From Oscillospiraceae bacterium (GTDB taxonomy: Bacteria; Bacillota; Clostridia; Christensenellales; Aristaeellaceae): a DNA stretch of 64,000 nucleotides. Below the pieces are notes generated by a model. It was not told the DNA's origin. It did no database searches and saw only the letters and a list, made by a program, of their open reading frames with translations. This document shows positions 8,377-16,293 of the stretch, one piece after another; position 1 is the first letter of the stretch, and each line of letters starts with the position of its first letter. Location of the stretch: the NCBI GenBank assembly GCA_031269355.1, contig JAISZG010000013.1, positions 62,001-126,000 of the forward strand, in the 5' to 3' direction. The translations under genes were made by a program, and so were the position numbers.

Positions 8377-9300
8377 TCATCCCTTGACCGCGCCGACCGT
8401 CAACCCCGCGATGAAGTATTTCTGCACAAACGGATATACAAATATGATCGGGCCGGTCGCGACAACGGCGGTCGCCATTTTAAGCGTCTCGCCGGGCAGA
8501 TCGGTAAGCCTGACGACCGATCCCGCGTATGAGTTGCGCAGCGCTTCGATCTGATTGATAACGCGGTATAATTGATATTGCAGCGGACGATACGGCACCG
8601 ACGACGTAAGGAACAGCGAAGCGTAATACCATTCATTCCAATAACCAATCGCCAGGAACAGACCGACGGTCGCAAGCGCGGGCGTCATCGCCGGCATAAT
8701 CAACCTAAAGAATATTTGGAAATCTCCCGCACCGTCTATTTTGCCCGATTCAGTGATCTCATGCGGTATCGCCTTAACGAAATTTTTCATCAATATGATA
8801 AGCCACGGAGTCATGAGCATAGGCAGCAATATAGCAAAGTAACTGTCGCGCAGTTTATACGTTTGCACCATCAGCAGATAAAACGGGACCAGCCCGCCCG
8901 AGAAAAGCGACGTAAAATATATATAGAACGATATGGCGTTGCGGTATGGATAATCGCGCCGCTGCAGCGCGTAGCCCGTCATCGCGATAATGAACAGCCC
9001 GATTAAAGTTCCCGCAGCCGTCAGGCATATCGTCAATATATATGCTCCAATAAGCGACTTGGGAGAACGGGCGATGATCTCATAAGCGGTCGTCGAAAAC
9101 TCCGGCGGGATCAGCGCGAATCCCGTGCGGCGAATCGATTCCTCCGAGCTGAACGAAGAGCCGATAATCAGTAAAAATGGCAGCACACATGAAAGCGCCA
9201 TGATCGACATCACCACATATGTGGTTACGCGAATAACGCGATCCGATGTAGACAGCCGGATGCTGCGATTGATATTGAGCTTGTGATTTGCGGAGGTCAT
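8377..9300 (-). CDS. Carbohydrate ABC importer permease (LplC/YtcP-like)
   Basis: Inner-membrane permease of 307 residues with six hydrophobic segments, of the CUT1 LplC/AraQ type. The cytoplasmic EAA loop that docks the ATPase is ITESGKIDGAGDFQIFFRL. The C-terminal YFIAGLTVGAVKG is a hallmark of this subfamily and recurs in the second importer of this window. The ATG at 9300 is preceded by AGGAGGAG seven bases upstream; the in-frame ATG at 9318 lacks such a site. It pairs with the permease ending at 9370 and precedes the binding-protein gene. Confidence 0.9.
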   Translation of the reverse strand: MTSANHKLNINRSIRLSTSDRVIRVTTYVVMSIMALSCVLPFLLIIGSSFSSEESIRRTGFALIPPEFSTTAYEIIARSPKSLIGAYILTICLTAAGTLIGLFIIAMTGYALQRRDYPYRNAISFYIYFTSLFSGGLVPFYLLMVQTYKLRDSYFAILLPMLMTPWLIILMKNFVKAIPHEITESGKIDGAGDFQIFFRLIMPAMTPALATVGLFLAIGYWNEWYYASLFLTSSVPYRPLQYQLYRVINQIEALRNSYAGSVVRLTDLPGETLKMATAVVATGPIIFVYPFVQKYFIAGLTVGAVKG

Positions 9301-9369
9301 TGCAACTCCTCCTAGCATATATATTTATATATAAAATTCATTTTATAAATATTATTCCGGAAAATCATT

Positions 9370-10290
9370 TCAAAATAGCGCGTTGTCCGGCTCCACCCTG
9401 CGGACGATTGTATTGAATACGATCACCACGAAGAACCCGACGACCGACTGGAACAGGCCGACCGCGCTGCTTTGCGAGAAGTTGAAATTGTTCATCATCG
9501 CGCGGTATACATATGTTTCGATAATATCGGTAGTTTTGTATAGCAGAGAATTCGCGCCGACGAGGTTATAGAACAGGCCAAAGTTGCCGCAGATTATTCC
9601 GCCCATAGCGAACAACAACAATATAACGAACGTCGGTTTTAAACACGGAAGCGTAATATAGCGTATTCGCTGGATTCCGGTAGCGCCGTCCACGACGGCG
9701 GCCTCCATCATCGAGGCATCGATTCCCATAATGGCCGCAAAATACACCACGCTGCCATAACCCGTAGACTGCCAGAGATTGACGAGCACAATTAGGAACG
9801 GCCACGCGGCGGGCAGGGAATAAATCTTGGGCATTTGTCCGCCCAGGCGCCGCACCAAGTTGGATATGTAGCCGTAATCATAATTTATGAGGTTATAAAC
9901 GATCAAGCTGACAAGCACCGTCGAAATGAAGTACGGCAGGAACATAAGCGTTTGGGTAATTTTTCGAAACTTGCGGCTGCCTATTTCGTTGAGGAGTATC
10001 GCTACGGCCATCTGCAGCACATTTCCCAGCAGTATAAACGCCACGTTATATAGAACAGTATTGCGCAGCAGCAGCCACATTTGTCCGGATGTGAACATGA
10101 ACTTAAAGTTCGTCAGCCCCACGTACTTGCTTCTAAAAATACCATCTGCGTAGTTGAACTTTGTAAACGCGACATACGCCCCCGGCATGGGCATATAGCT
10201 GAACAAGAAGAAAAACGCTATCGCGGGCAGGCACATCAGCGTAAGCGTTCGGTATCGCCACAGGTTTTGAATAGACCGCTTTATTCTCAT
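9370..10290 (-). CDS. Carbohydrate ABC importer permease (LplB/YteP-like)
   Basis: First gene of the importer operon, 306 residues, LplB/UgpA-type. The N-terminus has the typical FFFLFSYMPMPGAYVAFTKF helix and loop; the EAA loop is MMEAAVVDGATGIQRIRYI. The ATG at 10290 has AGAGGTG upstream. The neighbouring promoter with a LacI/cre-type operator just downstream of its -10 implies repression by the divergent LacI protein or CcpA. Order permease-permease-binding protein-GH2 is a standard import-and-hydrolyse module. Confidence 0.9.
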   Translation of the reverse strand: MRIKRSIQNLWRYRTLTLMCLPAIAFFFLFSYMPMPGAYVAFTKFNYADGIFRSKYVGLTNFKFMFTSGQMWLLLRNTVLYNVAFILLGNVLQMAVAILLNEIGSRKFRKITQTLMFLPYFISTVLVSLIVYNLINYDYGYISNLVRRLGGQMPKIYSLPAAWPFLIVLVNLWQSTGYGSVVYFAAIMGIDASMMEAAVVDGATGIQRIRYITLPCLKPTFVILLLFAMGGIICGNFGLFYNLVGANSLLYKTTDIIETYVYRAMMNNFNFSQSSAVGLFQSVVGFFVVIVFNTIVRRVEPDNALF

Positions 10291-10316
10291 AGGGCACCTC
10301 TGTGAAAAAGACATTA

Positions 10317-10330
10317 AGAAAACGTTTACT
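10317..10330. promoter_or_regulatory. LacI/cre-type operator of importer operon 1
   Basis: AAACGTTT (10320-10327) inside AAGAAAACGTTTACT matches the cre consensus WTGNAANCGNWNNCW at all but one fixed position. It sits about ten bases downstream of the -10, a position that blocks transcription. Related sites lie in the LacI gene promoter and upstream of importer operon 2. Confidence 0.6.
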
Positions 10331-10336
10331 ATATCG

Positions 10337-10364
10337 AGTATAGCACAAAGACTGCATCTGTCAA
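10337..10364 (-). promoter_or_regulatory. Promoter of importer operon 1
   Basis: Minus-strand TTGACA (10364-10359) and TATACT (10342-10337) with a 16-base spacer. Both hexamers are near consensus, so the operon should be strong when derepressed. Confidence 0.65.
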
Positions 10365-10457
10365 GTAAAAAATTAGATAATCTTCCTATCATGCATTAAG
10401 TATGCGCGGATGATTTGCGCGAGTTTGAATCTGTTCTCCATTTTATAAAATCCGATA

Positions 10458-10486
10458 TTGAAAACGCTTACCATACCATGTATACT
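10458..10486 (+). promoter_or_regulatory. Promoter and overlapping cre-like operator of the LacI gene
   Basis: TTGAAA (10458-10463), 17 bases, TATACT (10481-10486). The -35 is the left part of TTGAAAACGCTTACC, one mismatch from the cre consensus and related to the operator at 10317-10330. This points to autoregulation or catabolite control. Confidence 0.6.
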
Positions 10487-10524
10487 TAAGGCGTGTTTGA
10501 AAAATTAAACTCAGGAACGGCGGG

Positions 10525-11592
10525 GTGCATCGCTCTATGACGGAATCGCATGGCATCACCATATTTGATATCGCGAGGGAAGCGGAAGTTTCGATCGCTA
10601 CGGTTTCGCGCGCCCTCGGCGAAAAGCCCAACACCGCATCAAAAAAGCAGAAGAAAGTTATAGAGATCGCTCAGAAATATAATTATAAACCCAGCCTTGC
10701 GGCCGGCGGGCTGAACAGGGGCAGAACACAATTGCTGGGCATTGTGATGCCGGAAATACTGCATCCGTTCTATTGCGAGGTGTTCAACGCGGCGGCGGCC
10801 GAGGCTCGCACGCGGGAATACTCGGTGGTTTTCCATCGCATCGCGGACGGCGACGAGGGATATCAATCATTCCTGGATTTGCTTATCCGCCAGCGTCCTG
10901 ACGGATTGATGCTGGCCGGAGGATTGGTCGAAAACGCAAAAGGCCCTTCCAAGCTGCAGTTCTTGCAGCATCTGCAAAAATACATGCCCGTGGTGATATT
11001 GGGTCAGAGCGTGGAGGGATTTATCTGTCCGTGCGTGAGCATCGATCTTGCGGAAGCCACGCGCGCGTCCGTGCGACACCTGGACTCGCTGGGGCATAAA
11101 CGAATAGCGTTTATCGGCGGAGATCCGATAAATCGAAGCTCCGGCGAACGCGAGAGCGGATATTACGAGGAAATGCGGCGGCTCGGACTGGATGCGGATT
11201 ACTACGAGCACCACGAGGGCGGGTATTCGCCCCTGGACGGAGAGATAGGCGTTGTAAAACTGCTGACGCGCCTGCGTCGCGAGCAGTGGCCCACCGCGAT
11301 TATAGCGATCAACGATTTGGTCGCGCTTGGCGCGATACGCCAGCTTATTCGCATGGGTTTACGCGTGCCGGATGATATGGCGGTCGTCGGCTGCGACAAT
11401 CATTTCTATGGCGCGTATGTTAATCCGCCGCTGACCACCGTGGATTTGGGCACGGTCGACGCCGCGCGCGCGGCGATGATGCTTTTATTGGATCCTCCTG
11501 CGATGGGAACGGAGTCGTTGGTTCACAGGCGGGAACCGGCGCTGATCGTCAGGGAATCCTGCGGAGCGAAACTGGGGAGGCGACACGGCTGA
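10525..11592 (+). CDS. LacI-family transcriptional regulator
   Basis: Ligand-responsive repressor of 355 residues, normal length for the family. Residues about 10-55 form the LacI helix-turn-helix and hinge (ITIFDIAREAEVSIATVSRA), followed by a periplasmic-binding-protein-type effector domain with PDGLMLAGG, HKRIAFIGGD, AIIAINDLVALGA and MAVVGCDNHFYG. It is divergent from importer operon 1, whose promoter carries a matching operator, so that operon is the likely target. The GTG at 10525 has AGGAAC six bases upstream; an ATG at 10537 is an alternative. The effector is presumably a sugar or sugar phosphate of the GH2 pathway. Confidence 0.9.
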   Translation: MHRSMTESHGITIFDIAREAEVSIATVSRALGEKPNTASKKQKKVIEIAQKYNYKPSLAAGGLNRGRTQLLGIVMPEILHPFYCEVFNAAAAEARTREYSVVFHRIADGDEGYQSFLDLLIRQRPDGLMLAGGLVENAKGPSKLQFLQHLQKYMPVVILGQSVEGFICPCVSIDLAEATRASVRHLDSLGHKRIAFIGGDPINRSSGERESGYYEEMRRLGLDADYYEHHEGGYSPLDGEIGVVKLLTRLRREQWPTAIIAINDLVALGAIRQLIRMGLRVPDDMAVVGCDNHFYGAYVNPPLTTVDLGTVDAARAAMMLLLDPPAMGTESLVHRREPALIVRESCGAKLGRRHG

Positions 11593-11772
11593 ATATATGC
11601 CGCCCCGGCGCAAAGCGGTCGACCGCCATATCAGAGAAGCGGCTACACTTCGGGAAGCGGCTGTACTTGAAATACGAAAACGTAAATTGATAAAATAAAT
11701 AATAAAATAAATATGAAATCACAATAAATAACAGCAAATAGAAATGGGAATATAAACCAGCGCATTTATTCC

Positions 11773-11823
11773 ATTAGCGCGGGGCACTGCCCCACCGCCT
11801 CGAATAGCTTTGCGTCGCGCGCC
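11773..11823. repeat. GC-rich palindromic interspersed repeat, copy D
   Basis: Begins TTAGCGCGGGGCACTGCCCC, the same hairpin as copies A and C, but the right half (CCGCCTCGAATAGCTTTGCG) has drifted from CCGAACGAAGCG. Confidence 0.5.
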
Positions 11824-11905
11824 ATATCGGGACTGCGACGCGCCTGCGGCACGGTGGCGGCGGCGTTCCCGGATTTGGCGGGAATGAAAACGTTGGGTTA
11901 AATCA

Positions 11906-11934
11906 TCGACAGTTTACCTTTTACATGATATACT
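11906..11934 (+). promoter_or_regulatory. Promoter of the kinase/peptidase/exporter cassette
   Basis: TCGACA (11906-11911), 17 bases, TATACT (11929-11934). It lies 55 bases before the chosen TTG start and is the only good promoter before the kinase-like gene. Confidence 0.5.
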
Positions 11935-11988
11935 GAATACGTAAATCGTCATGTTTCGCGTATGCGCGCGGGAAAGGATCGATTCGCG

Positions 11989-12858
11989 TTGAGCAAACCA
12001 CGTACTTATCGCATCGCCGATTTAAGTGTCGAATTGCGCGATCTTCCGGGTATGAAGCCGCTTCCGTCGTTCGAACCGTTCGCCGCAGAGAATCCGGTCG
12101 GAGCGCCGGACTGCTCGATAGAGCTGCACGCGTATTCGGCGAATCATCCGCCCGTTCCTCCGGAAGCGGAGATGGAACTGGTTAGCGAGGATATAGTAAA
12201 CCGCCTGTATCAATGGAACGGATATATTGTTAAGCGCACCGCGATGCGCGTCGGGGACGATCGATGCATGTGGACGCTGATGCCGCAAGGCGACTTAACC
12301 CGCGCGCGGGCAGACGTATACATGCCTGAGGATTGGCTGGATTACGACGCGTACGGCAACGCATTTCTTTTTGAAAAAATGCTGCTTGCGCACGGCGCGG
12401 TAATGCTGCACTGTTCGCTGATCGACTGGAACGGGAAAGGCGTAGCGTTCACGGCGCCTTCACAAACGGGAAAATCCACGCAGGCGCGGTTGTGGCAGCA
12501 GCGGCGCGGCGCGAGAATAATAAACGGCGACCGCGCGATACTGCGGGCTCTGCCGGATGGCGTATTCGCTTACGGCTCCCCTTGGGCGGGAAGCAGCGAG
12601 CTGTACGTCAACGCCCGCGTTCCGTTAAGCGCACTGGTAGTTTTGGCGCAGGCAAAAGAAAACTCAACGCGCGCGTTGACTCACGATGAGGCGCTGCGCT
12701 ATTTCCTCATCGGCACGTCGCTGCCGATGTGGGACGAGCGGCTTCTCGACGCCGGCCTGGCCGCGATAGAGAGGATACTGACAGACGTTCCGCTTTACTA
12801 TCTGGCGTGCACTCCCGACGAGCGCGCGGTCGAGGCGTTGGAGGCGCGGCTTATTTGA
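11989..12858 (+). CDS. HPr-kinase-like protein (RiPP-locus type serine kinase)
   Basis: A 289-residue protein resembling the C-terminal domain of HPr kinase/phosphorylase. The P-loop is APSQTGKST (about 156-164), preceded by GAVMLHCSLIDWNGKGVAF and followed by RIINGDRAIL, where the Asp takes the place of the HprK metal-binding acids. It lacks the N-terminal half and the capsule signature of true HprK, which is encoded elsewhere in this window (46675). Relatives occur in lasso-peptide and other RiPP loci, where some phosphorylate the precursor. I chose the TTG at 11989, ten bases after GGAAAGGA, over the ATG at 11962, which has no ribosome-binding site. Its stop overlaps the start of the peptidase gene. 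The substrate is unknown because no precursor is visible. Confidence 0.7.
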   Translation: MSKPRTYRIADLSVELRDLPGMKPLPSFEPFAAENPVGAPDCSIELHAYSANHPPVPPEAEMELVSEDIVNRLYQWNGYIVKRTAMRVGDDRCMWTLMPQGDLTRARADVYMPEDWLDYDAYGNAFLFEKMLLAHGAVMLHCSLIDWNGKGVAFTAPSQTGKSTQARLWQQRRGARIINGDRAILRALPDGVFAYGSPWAGSSELYVNARVPLSALVVLAQAKENSTRALTHDEALRYFLIGTSLPMWDERLLDAGLAAIERILTDVPLYYLACTPDERAVEALEARLI

Positions 12859-13358
12859 TCGCCGCCGCTTCAGCTTACGAACATGATACCCGGCGCACGG
12901 ACGCCGCGCTTGCGATAGAGGCGCTGCGCAAAACGATCGAAGCCGGCGGCGTTATGCAACTGACAGTAACGGGAAACAGCATGGTGCCCACGCTGCGGCA
13001 TCTGAAGGACGGGGTTACGCTTGCACCGATCGACGTATGGCCCCCCCCTCGCGGCACGATAATATTCGCGCAGCGAGCCGACGGAAGCCCCGTGATGCAT
13101 CGCGTAATACGCATAACCGGTTCTTGCGTAATATTAAACGGCGACGGACAAGCATGGATGGAAGGTCCGGTATCCCGAGAAACGGCGATAGCGAAGGTGT
13201 CGATGATCCGCCGCGGACGGCGGTATATTCGCGCCGATCGCGCCGTTTTGCGCGCGTACGGCGCGATTTGGATGTTCGTCCGACCGCTGCGCCGCCATGC
13301 GTTCGCCGCGTATCGAGCGCTGAAACGAATCCTTGGTATCGGCATAAACCGTGCTTGA
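12855..13358 (+). CDS. S24/S26-family signal-peptidase-like protease (SipW-like)
   Basis: A 167-residue Ser protease-like protein. The nucleophile motif is TVTGNSMVPTL (Ser42); the general base is probably the His in VMHRVIRI (about residue 82), as in SipW/archaeal/ER signal peptidases, not the Lys of bacterial type I enzymes. No N-terminal membrane anchor is seen, although the C-terminus (YGAIWMFVRPLRRHAFAAYR) could associate with membrane. The start is a TTG overlapping the kinase stop, with GGAGG ten bases upstream, implying translational coupling. Between a kinase-like gene and an exporter it may process an exported peptide. An N-terminal extension in the same frame without a start site is not used. 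Confidence 0.7.
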   Translation: MIAAASAYEHDTRRTDAALAIEALRKTIEAGGVMQLTVTGNSMVPTLRHLKDGVTLAPIDVWPPPRGTIIFAQRADGSPVMHRVIRITGSCVILNGDGQAWMEGPVSRETAIAKVSMIRRGRRYIRADRAVLRAYGAIWMFVRPLRRHAFAAYRALKRILGIGINRA

Positions 13359-13363
13359 TTCAT

Positions 13364-13440
13364 ATTAAGCGCAGCAAGAAAGCCGAAGGCGCAGCGCGGC
13401 TAGCTGCAGCGGATTCAAAAAACTCCGGAGGAATTTTCAC
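13364..13440. repeat. Interspersed repeat F, copy 1
   Basis: About 75 bases starting AAGCGCAGCAAGAAAGCCGA, including GGCTAGCTGCAGCGGATTCA and ending AAAAACTCCGGAGGAATTTT. A second copy in the same orientation occurs at 39968-40048. In this copy the terminal AAAACTCC/GGAG hairpin is damaged, which would let transcription pass from the peptidase gene to the exporter. Confidence 0.6.
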
Positions 13441-13460
13441 CATATCATCGGGAGGAAAGT

Positions 13461-15320
13461 ATGCAGCGAATTATAAAAAGCATCGTACGATTTAATAACG
13501 ATGCCGAGGAACTCGACTGGGGTAAAATGAAGCAGCAGCTTCGATGGATGATGCAGTTTGGAAAGGGATACCGCGGTCGCATAGGTTTCCTTACCGGACT
13601 TAGCATCTTCTTTATGCTGCTCGGCATAGCGTACGCGGCTGTTTATAAAATGATAGCGGAATTCATAACTCCGCGCATTCCCGAATATGTGGGTTTCGCG
13701 CAGTCCACGTTCCGGGACGCGATCTCGCTGGGCTTTAAAGGCACGCTGCTTTGGGCGATCGGTTTGATTCCCCCGTGGATCATTTGGGTTGTTATAGCGT
13801 ATATCCTATATAAAGCGCTAATGTTCGCGTGGTCGCTGTTTATGCAGTTCTTTACTATCCGCCTGTCGATGGATTGCGGGCTGGGCATTAAGCGCAAGGT
13901 ATTCGCGGCGGTATTGGAAAGCGATTGGATGGAGGTAGCGCAGTTTCACTCGGGCGACCTGGTCAATCGAATCGCGGGAGACGCGGACACCATATCCGGG
14001 TTCGTGCTCAATACGATACCATCGCTGATCGTACAAATAATCCAGTTCGTCGCTGCGTCGATAATGCTGACGTATTACGACTGGAAATTGATGCTGCTCG
14101 CACTGGTCGGCGTGCCCATGTATTTATTCGTAATACGATTAAAGGCGAAGCGCACGCGCGACTATAACAAGCGTATGCGGGAGCTTTCAAGTAAAAACGG
14201 CAGCTTCCTGAACGAATCGATGGCGAACATAATGGTCATCAAATCCTTCTCGTTGGTGCCGGAATTCCTGCGCCGCTATCGCAAGATCCACGACGAGATG
14301 TACGATCTCACATATGAAAAAACCCGTTATGGAATCGTAACCGGCGTCGTCATAGGAGCCGTCGGACGCATCGTCGGGTATGGCATAACTTTGTTTATGT
14401 TATATCGAATATTGGAGGGGCAGCTGAGCATAGGCGTGCTTGCCGCGTATAGCGTATTGTACGGGCAGGTATCGGGTCCGGTCAATTCGATAATGGGTTT
14501 CATAATGGGCTCGATCGAAATAACCGCCAGCGCGGAGCGCGTGATGAAGCTGTTCGAACTGCCGCGCGACCGCACGCAGCTTCCGGAAGCCGTGCGCTCG
14601 TTCGAGGAAAAATCGAAGAAACAGGGCGGTATGGGGCTTTCGATCAACGATCTGTCGTTCGCATATATAAAAGATAAAACCGTTATAAATCACGCGAACA
14701 TTGAAATTAACGTAGGCGAAACGGTCGCGCTGGTAGGCCCTTCAGGCGAGGGCAAAACCACGATGGTTCGGCTGATGCTGGGCTTGTTGGAACCCGGTTC
14801 CGGCGTGGCGCAACTTACGACGCCTGAGGGCGACACGCTGCCGCTGTCCGTTGAAACGCGCGCGTTCTTCTCATATGTGCCTCAGGGCAACACGATGTTC
14901 TCCGGCTCCATTCGCGACAACATGCTGCTTGGTGATCCAAACGCGACGGACGAGCAGATAATCGAAGCGCTCAAGCGCGCCTGCGCATGGGATTTTATAG
15001 AGCGCGCTCCGGATAAATTGGATTCCAAGCTTGGCGAACGCGGGCTCGGCTTGTCCGAGGGGCAAGCACAGCGCTTGGCAATAGCGCGCGCGCTGCTTCG
15101 AGGCGCGCCCATTCTGCTGCTGGACGAAGCGACAAGCGCGCTGGATATATATACTGAAAAATCGGTGCTCGATAATATATTCAGCGACGGCCGCATCAAA
15201 ACTTGCGTGCTGACTACGCATCGACCGTCCGTATTTCAGATTTGTGATAAGATATACCGCATCCAGCGGCATAAGGTCGATTTGATCCAAACGGCGCGCA
15301 ACGAGGCGGCGTCGTTCTGA
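13461..15320 (+). CDS. ABC exporter, fused membrane and ATPase domains
   Basis: Half-transporter of 619 residues, expected to work as a homodimer. Six membrane helices lie in about residues 35-345; the nucleotide-binding domain follows from about 395. Walker A GPSGEGKTT starts near residue 426, the Q-loop is YVPQGN, the signature is LSEGQ (about 531-535, instead of LSGGQ), Walker B is ILLLDEATSAL and the H-loop TTHRPS. There is no N-terminal peptidase domain, so substrate cleavage would need a separate protease such as the one encoded upstream. The ATG has GGGAGGAAAGT directly before it. Together with the kinase-like and peptidase genes it forms a peptide-export cassette; a general multidrug exporter remains possible. 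Confidence 0.88.
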   Translation: MQRIIKSIVRFNNDAEELDWGKMKQQLRWMMQFGKGYRGRIGFLTGLSIFFMLLGIAYAAVYKMIAEFITPRIPEYVGFAQSTFRDAISLGFKGTLLWAIGLIPPWIIWVVIAYILYKALMFAWSLFMQFFTIRLSMDCGLGIKRKVFAAVLESDWMEVAQFHSGDLVNRIAGDADTISGFVLNTIPSLIVQIIQFVAASIMLTYYDWKLMLLALVGVPMYLFVIRLKAKRTRDYNKRMRELSSKNGSFLNESMANIMVIKSFSLVPEFLRRYRKIHDEMYDLTYEKTRYGIVTGVVIGAVGRIVGYGITLFMLYRILEGQLSIGVLAAYSVLYGQVSGPVNSIMGFIMGSIEITASAERVMKLFELPRDRTQLPEAVRSFEEKSKKQGGMGLSINDLSFAYIKDKTVINHANIEINVGETVALVGPSGEGKTTMVRLMLGLLEPGSGVAQLTTPEGDTLPLSVETRAFFSYVPQGNTMFSGSIRDNMLLGDPNATDEQIIEALKRACAWDFIERAPDKLDSKLGERGLGLSEGQAQRLAIARALLRGAPILLLDEATSALDIYTEKSVLDNIFSDGRIKTCVLTTHRPSVFQICDKIYRIQRHKVDLIQTARNEAASF

Positions 15321-15381
15321 TCAATCGCAAAATGGGATGTGTTCGACAAATAGCTTCAATTATGACGATTTTCGAGTTTTC

Positions 15382-15410
15382 TTGTATCCCGCTCGTAAAC
15401 GGCGTATACT
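15382..15410 (+). promoter_or_regulatory. Promoter of the YesN-like gene
   Basis: TTGTAT (15382-15387), 17 bases, TATACT (15405-15410). It lies 77 bases before the ATG at 15487 and separates this gene and the yybS-rplI-dnaB genes from the exporter cassette. Confidence 0.5.
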
Positions 15411-15486
15411 ATATGTCCAGAGCGAAACCGGCTTCAGGTGGTGCGATATTAACGAAAGCCGCGCGTTTCGCGGTCAGGAGGAGCTT

Positions 15487-16266
15487 ATGTATACCGTATT
15501 GCTTGCAGCGGATCAGCCCGGCGTGCTGAACACGTTCCGTTCATTTACGCGCTGGTCGCAGCTGGGATATACTGAACCACTCGTTTTTGACGACGCGTCG
15601 GAGGCGGTGTCCGCGCTGGGCAGGGCGAACGTACACGCGGTGAGTATCGCGCTTCCGCCGTCCCAAAGCGCTTTGCTGTACGATAGGCTGCACGGCATGC
15701 ACATGCTTTTCCTGGAGCCTGTATCCGATCCTGAATCGCTGGAAACGGTGCTGCGGCGAATGACTCAAATGATAGAGCGCCGTCAGGAAAATCGGCCTAC
15801 GATGTCGGTTCAAGCGGCGCTGAATGAAACGTTCTTTCAAACGCTTCTCGACGGATTCATGCACTCCGAAATAGTGCTGCGCAATCGCATGCAGATGCTC
15901 GATCTGCCCATCCGCGCGGACGAGCGATGCTTGCTCTTCACTTTGCGCATGGCTAACGGAGATTCTTATCTGCGCGAGGTTTGGAGTTATGGCCGCGCGC
16001 GCCTCGCTATGGCGCTGCGCAAATTTTTCCAGAAGGAAGAGAACGGCGTTTACTACGCGCTGAGCGAATTGCGCGCCGGAGACACGAGGCTTCTCGCGTG
16101 CCCTACGGAGCCTATGTCCGAAGCCGCGCTCGCGGCGCGTGCGCGTGAGCACATCCAAACGCAAATCGAACGCGTCGCCGAGTTTATCGAATTAGAGCTA
16201 GTTATATTGTCCGAAGAATGGCTGGACGGAATCAAATCGCTGCTGCACGCCAAGGGAATAAAATAA
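15487..16266 (+). CDS. Degenerate YesN-type receiver protein lacking the AraC domain
   Basis: A 259-residue protein whose first 110 residues align by eye with YesN-family receiver domains (MYTVLLAADQPGVLNTFRSF, then WSQLGY and ALGRANVHAVSIALPP). The acidic residues that bind Mg (normally DDE) are ADQ, and the phospho-acceptor Asp is replaced in VHAVSIALPP, so it should not be phosphorylated. The middle region resembles the linker domain of YesN proteins, but the C-terminal AraC helix-turn-helix is absent; the frame ends at 16266. The ATG follows AGGAGGAG. An upstream in-frame ATG at 15337 lacks a ribosome-binding site and lies before the promoter. Possibly a decoy partner of a full-length regulator; function unknown. 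Confidence 0.6.
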   Translation: MYTVLLAADQPGVLNTFRSFTRWSQLGYTEPLVFDDASEAVSALGRANVHAVSIALPPSQSALLYDRLHGMHMLFLEPVSDPESLETVLRRMTQMIERRQENRPTMSVQAALNETFFQTLLDGFMHSEIVLRNRMQMLDLPIRADERCLLFTLRMANGDSYLREVWSYGRARLAMALRKFFQKEENGVYYALSELRAGDTRLLACPTEPMSEAALAARAREHIQTQIERVAEFIELELVILSEEWLDGIKSLLHAKGIK

Positions 16267-16293
16267 GGCGCGCGTCCGTCGGAAAGGAGCGCA

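Larger units (their letters stand above)
11593..11988. other. Intergenic stretch with AT-rich patch, repeat D and a promoter
   Basis: No convincing gene in this 396-base gap. It holds an AT-rich block with many in-frame stops (11684-11760), repeat copy D, and the promoter of the kinase-like gene. A 33-codon frame opening at the ATG at 11597 (MPPRRKAVDRHI..., basic, alanine-rich) has no correctly spaced ribosome-binding site and no leader/core layout. Confidence 0.6.

Noticed and set aside
11597..11698. 33-codon basic frame before the kinase-like gene as a RiPP precursor
   Set aside because: No Shine-Dalgarno at proper distance, no promoter, no Ser-rich core or leader motif; it follows the LacI stop within a few bases and runs into AT-rich DNA.
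11989..12858. Kinase-like gene as a second true hprK
   Set aside because: Lacks the N-terminal domain and the MEIRGIG signature; true hprK lies at 46675.
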